Below are positions 10,742 to 22,521 of a stretch of 64,000 bases of DNA, piece after piece. Each line of letters begins with the position of its first letter. Within the stretch, counting starts at the first letter, position 1. Source of the DNA: Paraphoma chrysanthemicola (lineage: Eukaryota > Ascomycota > Dothideomycetes > Pleosporales > Phaeosphaeriaceae); NCBI GenBank assembly GCA_020744225.1, contig JAGMWG010000013.1:806001-870000 (forward strand), in the 5' to 3' direction. A program made the position numbers and the translations under genes. The notes beneath the pieces are model-generated. The model saw nothing but the letters and a program-made list of their open reading frames with translations, did no database searches and was not told the DNA's origin.

Positions 10742-12322
10742 GGCAGATTAATAGTAAACACTGGCTTAGAGAAACGAGGAAACAACTGCAATAATTGCGG
10801 CAGGCACCGTAATGTATGCTCCTGCAAGAAGTTGGTCGACGGTCCAGCAGGCACGTGAGTCGCGAAAATGTGCAGCATGTGCACAATTATCCGAAAACTA
10901 CTGGAACAGTATTATGGCCAAAGGGCAACCCTTGGACTTGAGAGATTTCGAGCAGGGCGGACGAGACGGCAAGTGCATTTTGCGTGTGCGCCGCATGTTC
11001 CATGTTGGCTGGCACGCTTCTTCCTCCATATCCCATACCAAATTTTTTGTTGGTGCATTGCGGCAAGACAGAGTTCCGAAACTGCTCAAAAACGCAACAA
11101 ATTAGCGAAAGGATGCGGGGCGCTCCGGAGATGTTGCGAGTGGCCCATAGAGGTGTGCGAGCAGCTTCAGCAGAGCCCGTTGGAGATGGCAAGGTGCACC
11201 AGACCGGGCGCCCTTCACGACTAGAGTAGTATACGGTGTACCGGTATCAAGAGAAATTCAACCTAATCAAGCTGAATCAAATGCGATGCATGTTAGCGAA
11301 TCATCCTCGCCGGGATCATTGACGAGCTTGGAGAATAACTGCTGCAGTCGATTTGCTATCAATCTTCACGAAGTGAACAGATGCATCGGCGCATGTGTGT
11401 GGCCGCCAGAAGCAGTGCATTGTTCTCCACGACAATATGTGCTTCTTCAATATCAGGCAGACGGATTGCTAAGCTCGAAGGATGAGTTTTACTATGTAGA
11501 TGCCCAGTCGCCTCGCCGCTTTGCTCAAAGGGGTTTCCCTTTCAGTGTTCGCGTCTTTGATCAAAAAGCCCTTCCCTAGGAACCGCGCAGGATTTCAATC
11601 TTCGGCTGTGACTACACCAGAAAGGAAGGTAACAGATAGACCGAGGAAAGTGATGAGGTATGTCCAATGTGTCAACGGCGATTTTGTGCAGAGAAGGTCA
11701 CGTCGATACCTAAGGGCATGGATGCTGTTTCATTATTGTAGTGAACTCAATCCAAGATCGGATGCTTCAAGGAATTCCATGTCGATGGGTGACGATTCTT
11801 GTGCGCGGCGAAAGTATGGACACGGGTAGCATCATTCTCCCGTGCTAGCGCGAGGCTAGCAATGCAGGGTCATCTTGGCGCCCCTGTTCCTCCATTGGCA
11901 ACGGTCGGACATGATCCATCAATCTATCAAGATATGTGAAAGCGAACAGGAGTTTCATCGACCCGAGTTGACCAATCTCCTAGCATTCACTATCCGTGCT
12001 GTTGTGACTCCATTTGAGGAGGTTCGACGTTAGAAGCAAATTTAGAAGGTGTCTAGGTAGTGCTATTTTCACAAATCTGCAGCTGCATAGCCGTTACCTG
12101 GCCCGGTCTCAATCAAATTATCCTTGCCCATGGGAATCGAAACCCTGCACAACACTCCTCGCTTGCATTTGCACCGTACAGCTAGAATCACCCGCATCAG
12201 ACTTCCGCGGGAAGAGCCTGCTTGTCAATTTTAGATTAAAACGCCCTGCAAGCCAGCACATATGGGTCACTTCAAACCTTATTCCTACTTCATTTGCTAC
12301 TAAAATCCACGATCAGTGCAAG
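10742..12322. other. Intergenic between divergent genes
   Basis: Holds the upstream regions of the rhodopsin-like pseudogene (minus) and the FAD oxidase (plus). The short ORFs in it resemble nothing known to me and change frame without splice signals. Confidence 0.5.
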
Positions 12323-14214
12323 ATGAGAGTTCCTTTATTCTCGGTGTGCGTCCTTACCATCGCAGTGTCCTCCAAAGCGAGCGACTTTGAGGCCCCAACT
12401 TTCAATGTCACGAAAGCTCTCCTCGCCAACGGTATCAATGTCACTTCGATACCCGAGCTTGCGCCCTTCGTTGAACGATCACTGTTTGATGGATGCTCTA
12501 CTGCTGTAAGTGTCCCACAGTCGCTGTCCTTTGCGTTCGAGCGCTGATCGGCGTAGTGCAATTCTTTGAAACGTATCTACGGCGATGGCAAGCTTCTGGC
12601 TGAGGAATCATCCGCTTACGATGCATTTACCAACGGCTATTGGTCTGTCATACAAGGGTCCGTTAGCCCTCGCTGCGTATTTCTACCAACATCAGCGCTT
12701 GAAGTGTCATCCTTGATACTCCTATCACGTCTCACTCAATGTCCATTTGCCGTCAAAGGAGGTGGCCACGCAGCGTTTGCCGGGGCTTCTAGTATAGAAA
12801 ATGGTATCACAGTCTCGATGGAAAACTTCAAGAAGGTCAAGGTCTCAAATGATAAGACCACCGCAGATATTGGTCCCGGTAATCGCTGGGTAGATGTATA
12901 CACCGCATTGGAGAAATCGGGTGTAGGCGTTGTTGGAGGTCGCGTAAGTATGATTCTGTTGTATCGCCCGGCACAAGCACTTCACGATGGGGACCTTCAA
13001 TGCAGACGTCTCGAGCAAGTCAAGGATGGCTATCATTCCCATGTCCTAAGGCAAAAGTGTCTGGAGTACGGGGAGAGTAGGGGGAGGTGATCATCACGGA
13101 CCATAACTTGCTAACGTATCTTAGATGGCTCCCGTAGGAGTTCCTGGCCTAGTCCTTGGAGGCGGTATAAGCTTCTTCTCAAACAAGCTCGGGTGGGCGT
13201 GTGATAACGTTGCTAGCTACGAAGTTGTGACTGCGTCAGGTCTGATCGTCACCGCATCTGCCACGAACCTTCCCGACCTGTACTGGGCACTTAGAGGCGG
13301 TGGCAACAGTTTCGGTATCGTGACCAATTTCAAACTGCGTGCCTTTCCACTCGGTCAGATGTGGGGTGGCCAGCGCATCTTCACCGAGAACAACTTTCCT
13401 AAAGTCCTCGATGCCATCTACAAATTCGCCACATCAGGCTCCACAACCGACAACGACGCCGCGCAGATCGTTTCGTTCGGCAACATCGCCGCCATCGGCA
13501 AGATTGCGATTGTGCAAATGCACTATGCCAAGCCAATATCCAACGCAACTGTATTTGCTGATCTCAATGCCATTGCACCCGTTATGTCCAATACAGCCGT
13601 TGGTTCGCTCGCTGAAATGACCGTAAGTGTATAGCATCCACTATTATAATTACTCCTCGCTAACAGCAAAGATAAAAATGAACGAAGGCGCAGCCGATGG
13701 TCTTCGCCAAACACAATGGGACGTAAGTTTCCGAGTAGATCGCGACCTTTTCACCTTCCTCGTGAACACATTCTATACTCTCCTTCCTACTGTCGAAAAT
13801 CTCTCTGGCGCCTTTCCAACAATCAGTATTCAAGCCATTACTTCTGGTCAGCTCACTGGCATGCAAAAGAACGGCGGGAACGCACTCGGTCTTGATCCCA
13901 AGCGTGGTCCATACTTCATCATGAACATGTCTTCGCGCTGGTCCAACCCAACTTCCGACGCTGCGATCTTGAAGTTCTTCAGCACGATCATCAAACTGGT
14001 AAAAGAGGAGGCGCGAACGAAAGATATGAATAATGAGTACATCTACATGAATTACGCGAGCCAATTTCAAGATCCGATAAGTAGTTATGGAATAGCGAAC
14101 GTAGAGAGATTGAGAGAAATAAGCAGGAAGTACGATCCGAGACAAGTACTCCAAGACTTGCAACCGGGCCACTTCAAGCTGGGTGGTAGCGCACCAGATG
14201 CGGACATGCTATGA
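12323..14214 (+). CDS. Secreted FAD-linked oxidoreductase (FAD_binding_4/BBE family)
   Basis: Four exons, 12323-12505, 12557-12943, 13125-13622 and 13672-14214, give 536 aa. Introns are 51, 181 and 49 nt, with GTAAGT donors and CTGAT or CTAAC branch sites. The start gives a signal peptide (MRVPLFSVCVLTIAVSS), so the enzyme is probably secreted. The FAD domain shows VKGGGHAAFAG (residues about 125-136), whose His is the usual covalent flavin ligand, then GNRWVDVYTALEK, GVPGLVLGGGISFFS and ALRGGGNSFGIVTNF. The Cys that gives the second, 6-S-cysteinyl bond in BBE enzymes is absent where GVPG occurs. The C-terminus carries the BBE motif YMNYASQFQ and YDPRQVLQDLQP. Such oxidases act on sugars, alkaloids or polyketides; the substrate here cannot be read from the sequence. 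At intron 3 the first AG (13666), immediately after the branch site, is skipped in favour of 13671. Confidence 0.92.
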
Positions 14215-15609
14215 GGGAAAGCAGTGATGGCGATAGTGTTCGTTCTCAATCCGCCGCGGCCACCACGATATTGAGATAATTACCTCGGCGTCCAGTCACT
14301 CAATTAAAGACCGCGATAGCAGCTAGTAACCTCCTCTAGGCCAGCCTAGACGAAGTAAGAGCGGAGCGAACAATATACATATCGTGGACATCTGCAGATA
14401 CGAGAACACAGCTTCGACGACGCCATCAATTAGAGAATCGCCTGAGATATGTTTTCGTCATGTATTTTTGAGTGTACGAGGCTCATTTGAAGCGCAAGTC
14501 GCTTAATACGTGAAAGAGAAAGATTCTCTAAAATTTACGATGCAAGAAGTCGATCGATGAGCTTAAAGTCCAAGTTACCTGGGAGATTAAGCGCATTCAA
14601 AAACGCTCCCGTCGTAGTTGACCAAATTGAGAAGAGTGCGGCATATGCCTCGAAACCATTACACTGTCAAGCGCAAAGACACCAGGCAATCGCACATTCT
14701 ATCCCGGCTGCCTATAAACGTGGATACTCACACATGAGAGATATACGAGGATCTCCTGACCGTATTGCGGTCATAAAACCGTCTGAGGGGCCCTTTCATG
14801 TGTTAGAGAGGTTGGCTGACCAGGGGGAGTTGAAGAAGTACACCACGACCAAGAGGACCACCATTCTTGCGCTAAATTCATGGCAGTGATGTGAGGCAGT
14901 GCCGAAGCTCCAGGCAACATGTGAGCAGGAGACGGCCGACATCTAGGGAGGAAGCGAGCCCTGGAAGATATGATATATGACGCGGATGCGATCTCGTCTT
15001 GCAGAACTTCCGCAATTTCCGTTATCATATATATATTTCCTTAAACAATACAGCTCGATATGATAGAACAGATTGAAATTTTCGCTCTGATGAATCGGAC
15101 ATGACTTGTTGCCAGCCAGGACAATGGGTCCTGCTAAATTTGACACGGATGTGACAGAACATGTTTGACACGAAAGTGACAAGAAGAGGCAATTACTCAC
15201 TCGCACGATAGGCAGATCGTGAGGGGTTGAGAGTCGCTTGCCTAAGCGGAGGTCGTTCGGAGAAATTGCGACATGGTGTCGTCGTTTTCATTCTCCAACA
15301 TCTGTTCTGAGTGTGACTCATGTGCTTCCGGACTACTACAAACGTGTGCTCTCCAGAAATATAATAGCCTGGAGCGTTCCAGATCATTACAGAGTATGAC
15401 CTATGTTAAGGTTTCCAATAGTGTCTTGCGGGAGCTTGTCGGTGACTTCCGTCCCTGATTAGAACGTCACTTCCTCACTTTCACCAACCACGTGGTCCTG
15501 TTTACCTCACGATGGAACACCTTCCTTTCACCTCACTGCGTTGCTTCGCACACAAAGCTTTTACCAGAGAGACTTCCTTCGTTTTCTTCCTTTCCGCTCC
15601 GCACCCACC
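14215..15609. other. Intergenic, no convincing gene
   Basis: One ATG-started ORF of 110 codons (14557-14889) has no recognisable motif and I do not call it. The last 90 bases before 15610 are pyrimidine-rich (CTTCC, TTTCC), typical of a fungal leader. Confidence 0.5.
15139..15181 (+). repeat. Two-copy direct repeat, 18 bp units, 25 bp period
   Basis: TTTGACACGGATGTGACA (15139-15156) and TTTGACACGAAAGTGACA (15164-15181) match at 16 of 18 positions. Each contains two GACA cores. It lies 430 bases upstream of a RING gene. A paired protein-binding site is possible, chance is not excluded. Confidence 0.5.
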
Positions 15610-17064
15610 ATGACTTATCAAAGGGACGATCGTTCTTACCCGGCGGATCCACCTTTCCGGGCGCTCTACCCTCAGGCTGCAGAGCGAAGGAACAGAATTT
15701 ACGTGAGTTTCAGCGTCGACGTACATCAGGAGGAACTAGCTACGCCCTTTCAACCAATTCCAGTCCTCTTAACTCATCGCGTCGGATACGACCCACACCT
15801 GCCTGTCCGGGACGCACTTGAGTCGTTCGACGCGCGGATGTCTTCCAACAACTCTTTTGAAGAAGCGGCGCGCCATGCAGTAGCCTATCATGAGACGCGA
15901 GGTAATCACACAACCCACCTAAGTCGCCTACCACCATGGAATCGGAACATCTTCACCATGAGGAATGCTTCACGGCTTATCTGGCTCGACGTCAAAGGCT
16001 TGCTGTCTCTCGGTCAACAGTTGCTGGCTACAGAAAAGTTGGAAGACCACGCAAAAGCTATCACCACCGAGATTATCGAGCTTGCATCCGCCGAGGATTG
16101 GATGAACCAAGTTCAAGCGTTGAAAGACGTCGACGATCCGCTGTTCCACATGCTTCGAGACTCGATCAACACCCACACTCCTGCGCACATCTTACTTCGC
16201 TGGGAGGCGTTGAGGAGGCAGATGCTTGATGCCGGGCTCAGGTTCGAAAACTTGATCCGACATTCGGAGGAGTGGGTTCGGCGTCAGTGGGCACCCATAA
16301 TGGTTGAGCTCTACTTCCTTCTGCTTGAGTACGTCCCTACCTACCTGAATCCCAGGAACGCACAGCGACAAGCGTGACTGACATCTTGAAGTCATAATGA
16401 GGCACTGGTTGCAAATCTTCCATCCCTGCTTTTCGAGGCTGATAATCTCGAACGTTCACTCAGCGCGTACTGTGCTGCCCTCCGCATCCGATTCTACCTC
16501 TGGCGCATGACTCGCCCAGATCCGATGTGTACGCTTCCGAAATACAAGCAGCGTCTCAAGCGAGAAATGCTGCGCAGCTACGCAAAACAGCTTGCCGCTC
16601 TCGTTGCTCAAGAGTTCACTCGTGTTCGAGATCCGGATCTGAGCGAGCTGGACAATGTGCGACGCGAGCTAGTCGACAAGCCTATCGAAGTCCACACGGT
16701 GAGTAAATCGCTTAGTGGTACGGTGGAGAAGTTCTGCACCATTTGTCAGGATACACATGCTGCATCGGAATGCGTGTCGCCTCTCAAATGCGATTGCATT
16801 TTGGGCCGGCAGTGTCTGCAATCACTGCTGAATCGCGACAATCCCTCCAGCTACGCTTGTCCAAATTGCCGGGTCAAGCTTCACGAGCCGTTGAAATGGA
16901 AGCCTGTGGACATCACCCATGAACGAGACCTCACAATCGGATTGATGTTTGCTTTGCGTACCAACGTCGCGTCTCTCTGCCGAGAAATCACGAGTGATCC
17001 GCGACCTTTCAATCAGGTTCAACGATTCACCAGATTCATATCTCGTATACTATATGGTCGTTAG
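15610..17064 (+). CDS. RING-type zinc finger protein A (two exons)
   Basis: Exons 15610-16328 and 16392-17064 join through a 63-nt GTACGT...CTGAC...AAG intron (phase 2) into 463 aa. Exon 2 coding begins well upstream of its first ATG at 16507, shown by the continuous EALVANLPSLLFEADN segment. The N-terminal 350 residues are mostly helical with no motif I know. Residues about 354-400 form a RING-like finger: CTIC, then KCDC, RQCLQSLL and CPNCRVKL. The position normally held by His (CGH in the neighbour gene) is Cys here (CDC), so the second zinc site would be all-Cys. RING proteins usually are ubiquitin E3 ligases; this role is inference. The neighbour at 17566 has the same architecture (long helical part plus RING), suggesting tandem duplication followed by strong divergence. 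Confidence 0.82.
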
Positions 17065-17565
17065 GAGATGTATGCTATGGGACAGCATCGCGATATGTGC
17101 TGGTCAGATGCGAAGGGGCACAGCTAATGGGATCTCAGACGTTGGCCTCGTGGAAGGCTTTGCGCCGGTATGCTTAGCGGAGTGATTATGGAAGCCCATG
17201 GGAATCTGGAGAGCTCCTCGCGAAATGAGGATCTGGGACCTTATCTGCCTAAATCTAGTGACAATATAATACAAGCAACCATGGATGGATATTGGTACTA
17301 CGAACATTGTTCGATATTCGTGACGGTCGCTTCAGATGTGATGTGCTAGGCATCTTGGTGAATGACCCACGGAGTCGGTGAGCCCGCGAAGCACGTGCGG
17401 GGTGCAAACGCAGCGCCCCGCCCTAACCCATGACTGTTACTCAAACAGTCCCAAAGTTCACTCACACACATACCGGCACATACCCAGCCTTCTCAGCTCC
17501 TCAACCAGAAACTACTTTCAAATCCATTACCAATCGGCGCGCGAGGAAATTCATCCACCGGCACG

Positions 17566-18884
17566 ATGGACGACGAACTTGATCGTTTCATTTCAGGAAG
17601 GAACACACCGGCAAGTGCGGAAGGTACGTCCAAGAGCAATCGCAACGACAGTAGTCGCAGTATTCGCACCAAGCACAGGGGATAGTGTGCACCGCCAAAG
17701 TGCTTGAGCTAACTAGGACAGTTTACAAACATGTGCGACGAAGGAGACGGAATCTTGGTGAGGTCAGGAAGATCGAAAACCATCTACTCGTTCTACAAGA
17801 TATGAGTCGAACCGACATGTACAGTGTGGCTGAGCTACGGGGACTACCTCGACTGCCAGAAAGACTCTTGAGTGGGCCCGATCATGATGCTAAGCCGAAG
17901 GTATTGCGAGCGCAGGAATGGACTATCAGCATCCTCACAGGCCACGCTACACTTCTAAAGAAAGAACATGAGATCCGTATGTTTCGTTCGGCGGTTGAGA
18001 AAGAGCTAGCAAGTGCGACGGACAATTGGACTGAGATGGAAAGGGTGTACATGGTACTCACAGACTTTGATTCCGATGCCACGCAGGGGCTCAAAGCAGC
18101 ATTCGTCGAGGTCCTTTACCTCAACTTGGCAGATAGCCTAGATGGCGTGGGCAAACTCATTGCCCAACACCATGAAGCCGTTCAGCATACGCTGAAGCGA
18201 ACCGGCGAGGCGGAAGCCACGCGCGTCAGGATCATTGAGCGAATGCGCGATATCAAGGTCGATCATTTCGCATGCGCTATCCCGCTCGGTTCCCTTCAGT
18301 CGCAGCCTGATGTGGTCGACGACAACCAGGGATGCTGTCCAGTGTGCCAGAACTCCTACACCGACCTCTCAGCGAACACAGCACAGGACCTGCTCGCCGA
18401 CTTTCCCGTACGCATCAAGCACTGTGGCCATACCATCGGCAAAGCATGTCTCGAGCAATGGATGATCACACCTAAGATCGCGGCAGCGAAGTACCCGCAT
18501 CGCACGTGCCCAATGTGTCGCGTAAAGATTGAGGGCGTTCGGAGTCCTCGTCCGCCACCCGCACTACGGCGACATATTCAGATGGATAGACGAGGTAACG
18601 AGACCTTACGAGACATGTTATACAACTGGGATATGGAGGTCGAAGAGTGTCTGGAAACCATTGTGGCATGCATGAGCGTGGAAATTGCGTGCGAGGAGGT
18701 ACTGGCTACCATTGAGGAGCTGAGAGGAAAGTCCGTATCGGCACACGAGAAAGATGACAAAATCCTGAAGGACAAGATGGAAGAGATTAACAAAGAGAAG
18801 TGGGTATGGGGCTTCCGCGGAGATCGGATTTGGCGGCAGTTGCGGGATGAGTGGATGAAGAGCGGTGTGGTGCGGAAGGCCTGA
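17566..18884 (+). CDS. RING-type zinc finger protein B (two exons)
   Basis: Exon 1 (17566-17623) starts with MDDELDRFISGRNTP and ends at a GTACGT donor. The frame-compatible acceptor is at 17700, giving exon 2 at 17701-18884 and 413 aa. The CTAAC just downstream of that acceptor hints at another acceptor at 17716, but its phase does not fit. The RING finger lies at about 231-292: CPVC, then IKHCGHTIGKACLEQW and CPMCRVKI, the usual fungal C-x2-C...C-G-H-x4-C...C-x2-C arrangement. The C-terminus is charged and probably coiled (MEEINKEKWVWGFRGDR). Likely a ubiquitin-ligase-type protein, substrate unknown. It lies 500 bases downstream of the related gene in the same orientation. Confidence 0.8.
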
Positions 18885-19143
18885 GCGACGGGCTGTAAGA
18901 CATGGTGGTACAGACGGCTCCTGGGTATTTGCAGCATCGGGAGGGACTTCTAGATGTACAGTTCTCAACTTCTTCAAGCTGCCGTCGAACCGTCAGACGG
19001 TACGCTCCCGGGCGATCGCCCGCGACAGCCTAGACCGCTATCACTTTGCGCCACGCACTCCGCTGTACGAAAACGTGTTTGATCGTTCTCGGCGCAGTCG
19101 CAGCGTCCTGTTCCTGGCGGCATTCATTGTATATTTCACGCTA

Positions 19144-19163
19144 TGACGTCGTCACATTGACGT
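19144..19163 (+). promoter_or_regulatory. CRE-like bZIP site candidates
   Basis: TGACGTCGTCA at 19144-19154 is near-palindromic and contains TGACGTC, the ATF/CREB half-site pair minus one base. A second TGACGT follows at 19158. They lie about 70 bases before the PP2C start codon. Binding is inference only. Confidence 0.25.
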
Positions 19164-19226
19164 ACTACGAGCGCTTATCGCTGGGCGATCTTGGCTCATG
19201 ACGGCGACGAAAAACACACTTTCAGC

Positions 19227-20513
19227 ATGGAACAAATAAATCCACTTTTCCCTGCGTTATCTCTGAGGTCGAAAAGCAAATTCACGAATACTACCAGCAC
19301 TAATCAGATAAGCAACATGGGAGTTAATATTGTCGATGTTGGCGTCTCGATCGTCCGTTTCCCCGCAATCCCTGGGCGCCTGCCGCGTTCCGGGCGTTGG
19401 ACCCCATCGCTAATACTTACCTTCTAGACATTAGGTGATCGTGGAGAACAGCAGGATCGCTACATCGCGTTCGAGCCGCGATCATTGAAATCGAGAAAAG
19501 AGCTTGCGCTTTTCGCAATATTCGACGGACAGTAAGATTATTTCACTCTCTTCTTCAAGCCTCCAACTTAACCACAGCCCAGCGGCGGTACCGAAGCAGT
19601 AGCACATATCCACCAAAATCTCATTAAGCACCTCGAAGACCACTTCTCATCGACCGAAAAGCGACCATGTGCAGAGTCTTACAAACAAGCCATTCAACGC
19701 TCCCTCAAAGCCGTGGATCGTGACATCGCCCGTGAAGATCTCGACGGCGGCGCAACCGTCGCCCTCGTCCTCATTGACACAAAACAAAACCTCCTCGTCG
19801 AAGCCGACCTCGGCGACTCACACGTGATTTTTGCAAACCACTCTGATCACTCCGGCAGCTTGGAAGACAAGCAAGCGCAAGATGACTGGCACATTAAAGC
19901 CTTGAGCAAAGAGCACGCACCCGACAATCCTGAGGAGAAGAAACGCATCGAGGATGCCGGCGGCGAAATCAACTTTTCCACAGGCGTAGCAAGAGTTGGC
20001 GGAGTGAGCATGTCAAGAGCGCTAGGTGATATGGAGTACAAGAAACCAAAAGTAAACCGTCTGGCCGGCCACGATTTGTCGGACCTAGATGGTATCGAAA
20101 CTGGCGTTGCGCCTGGTGCGCGTGTAACGCATGACCTGGTGTCGATAAAAGCGCATTTCTCTACCCGCCAACTCGACGGCCAATCGCTCATCATGCTCGC
20201 ATCCGATGGCGTCGGCGCTGCAGACGACGCGTGCGACGACGCGCGTGAAGCGGTGCGGCTATGGAATGCTGGCGAGGGTTGTACGGAGATTGCGGAGACG
20301 TTAACGAAACGGGCTGGCGAGGTCAAGAACGCAGATAATTGCACAGTGTTGTTGGTTGTGTTGGATACAGAGGGCAAAGGTGGACGGAGAGACAGTGGGT
20401 CCGGACACGCGTTAGAGGTGCCGAGGAAGGGGAGCGGAAGTAGTTCGAGAAGGGGAAGCAGGAGGAGCAGTATGAGTAGTTTCAAGGAGAGCATCAAGGA
20501 CTTGGTAAGGTGA
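19227..20513 (+). CDS. PP2C-family (PPM) protein phosphatase
   Basis: Exons 19227-19352, 19428-19531 and 19583-20513 give 386 aa. PPM motifs appear in order: GDRGEQQDRY (residues about 43-53), ALFAIFDGHGG (about 68-79), DGGATVALVLIDT, VEADLGDSHVIFA, RVGGVSMSRALGDMEY, LIMLASDG (about 277-284) and NADNCTVLLV (about 325-334). The metal-binding Asp residues of DGHGG, SDG and the final DN are all present. The usual N-terminal ED is QD. The DGHGG motif forms only if intron 2 ends at the second of two close AGs (19582, not 19577). The enzyme class removes phosphate from Ser/Thr using Mn or Mg. The last 40 residues are Ser/Arg/Lys-rich. Exon 1 is the least certain part; its GTCCGT donor at 19353 is phase-compatible but non-canonical. 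Confidence 0.88.
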
Positions 20514-22521
20514 AGGAAGGTGGATGGTGCAGTCTTTTTGGCTAAATTCGAATTGGATACTTGGAAATTCCGCATACGCAAAGGAGCGTTTGAGCCGACA
20601 ATGGACGAAAAAGTCGCGATTCAGGTATAAGTTCTCTAACACTATGGTGGCGAGTACAAGGTTCAAAAGAACCAGAGAGCTCAAATGTTCGTGGTTGGGT
20701 TTCAGTTGTACATATGCTTGACAGAACCTTCGAGCTCTAGTGAGTTCCAAAAGAAAAATTGGCTCAACAAGAGTTACGAAAATGAATTCTCTTCTTCTGT
20801 GCTCGAGTTACCCTGAATTCAGACGCACGATCTATTCTCTATATCAGTCTGATCTCTTATCGGACCACAAATTGCACACCAACCGATTCCTACCCATTGG
20901 TGTCCGCAACGATCTGCTGATTAAGATCTCCTGGCCAAGATCGTTCAGCAGAGACAGCTCTTGATAATTCCTAGAGCTTTGATTTAGCCTATTAACTGAA
21001 GTAACGTCTATCCACCCGTAACGGATCGATCGCCGTCGCGGAGTAGAGCACAAGCACTTCGCCGCAAGGCTGCGGGTAGCGCTTCAATTATGCTGGGCCA
21101 CTATTCTGCTTGGTACTTCTAGAAGAAGTGATCGCCAATTTTGGCTATTGCAAGCATCGCTAAGTCATGAATACTGCACAACGTAACTCCATTGTAACAA
21201 TTGTTAGATCTGTGGCTGTGTGGCTATGCGACGCTTTGGCTAAGCGCTCAGGACACCCTAAAACTGGCTCGGATTAGGAGCAGGGCTAGGTCTGAACGTC
21301 CTAGCATATAGCTTATGTCAATGAACACACCTAGCATCGAAACTGCAATTAGCCTCTGATACAGCTATCGTGCAGCCTCGAGACGCAGCGTGATAGACGA
21401 CTGTAGCTAACGTGAACGCTTCCATGCTGTAGGGATACCCCATCGCGCCGCTCTCCAGCTCTGCAGGCCCACTGTTAATCCCTCGTCCAACCACCACGTC
21501 ATCGTCCTCTCCGAGCACATTGCAGCCAATATATATTCTAATCAGTAGCTGAACATTACCTTAGTTCGGTGAAGAGGAACATGATAAGTTAGATGGCGTT
21601 TAAAGGATAGCGTAGGCAGGGTTCACACAGCGGGTTGGCCAGAGACAGAGACCAACTAGCATGATACAGAATACCAAAATCTGAGTCTAGGCTTCGGTGA
21701 GTGGAGCAAGTGTTTCTAGGAGAACGCTATCTTTGCAAGCGCGTATCAATGTAGAAAGAACTGCACATCTTAAATACATAGCGGTCGTACGGTCATACAA
21801 AGAATGGCTCCTCGCATAAGCACTGCATTAGTCAGAGCGCTAGTATAGCGCTTCAGTTTAATCTTTAAGGGCGATAAGAAGTTCAGATTGTCGTTGTTCA
21901 AAAGCGCCAGGTCAGAAAGAGCAGAGATCTAATAGTAGCTATGCTTAGCAATATGTTGCATGTCGTCCTGTTACCTATAATGACCCTTCTTCTTCACAAT
22001 GTCATCCAGCGCCAACGTTCATGGCTGCACCGAAGGCGATGGATTTCCTGTTGCGGCGCACGAAAAGAGAGAAGAATGTTCCAGATAAATCTAGCCGCCG
22101 CTGGGAAGCAGGAGACGCAGCAAGCACCAAGAGCTTAGTACATAGATATTAACGCTGACCACGAGTACTTGGATCAGTTTAGATCCATGCGCGCGGATTG
22201 AGGCCGTAAATAGTGTGATCTTGCGCGGAACTCAGCCCAAGAACTCACCAAGCACAACGCCACTTGCGGACGCGCTAAGGAGCACTTGTCTAGCCAGTAT
22301 AGAACAGACTCAATATTGGTTGATTTTCTAATTAGCTACAGTCAACCGCAAACTTGGTTTCAGCTTCTCAACGTGCAAATAAGTCTAATGTTGCACAGCC
22401 ATAATTCATTCTATGCAGCACTTAACCTAAATGAACACAGTGCTTGGAAGGTTTCGAAGACCATTTAAGATGCAGCTATTGAGTTGAGTCGCCGCTTATT
22501 GTATCGCCCACACCATGGAAG
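20514..22521. other. 2-kb region without a gene
   Basis: Richer in TA and CTAG/TAGC than its surroundings, with no ORF longer than about 75 codons that looks coding. It may be old, degraded repeat DNA, but I could not match it to the elements further right. A small inverted repeat (CTGCTGA / TCAGCAG) is at about 20917-20950. Confidence 0.4.

Noticed and set aside
14557..14889. 110-codon ATG ORF
   Set aside because: No motif, no splice context, no similarity I can recognise; may be chance.
15703..15763. Intron at GTGAGT in RING gene A exon 1
   Set aside because: The available acceptors give an immediate stop; the unspliced frame is open.
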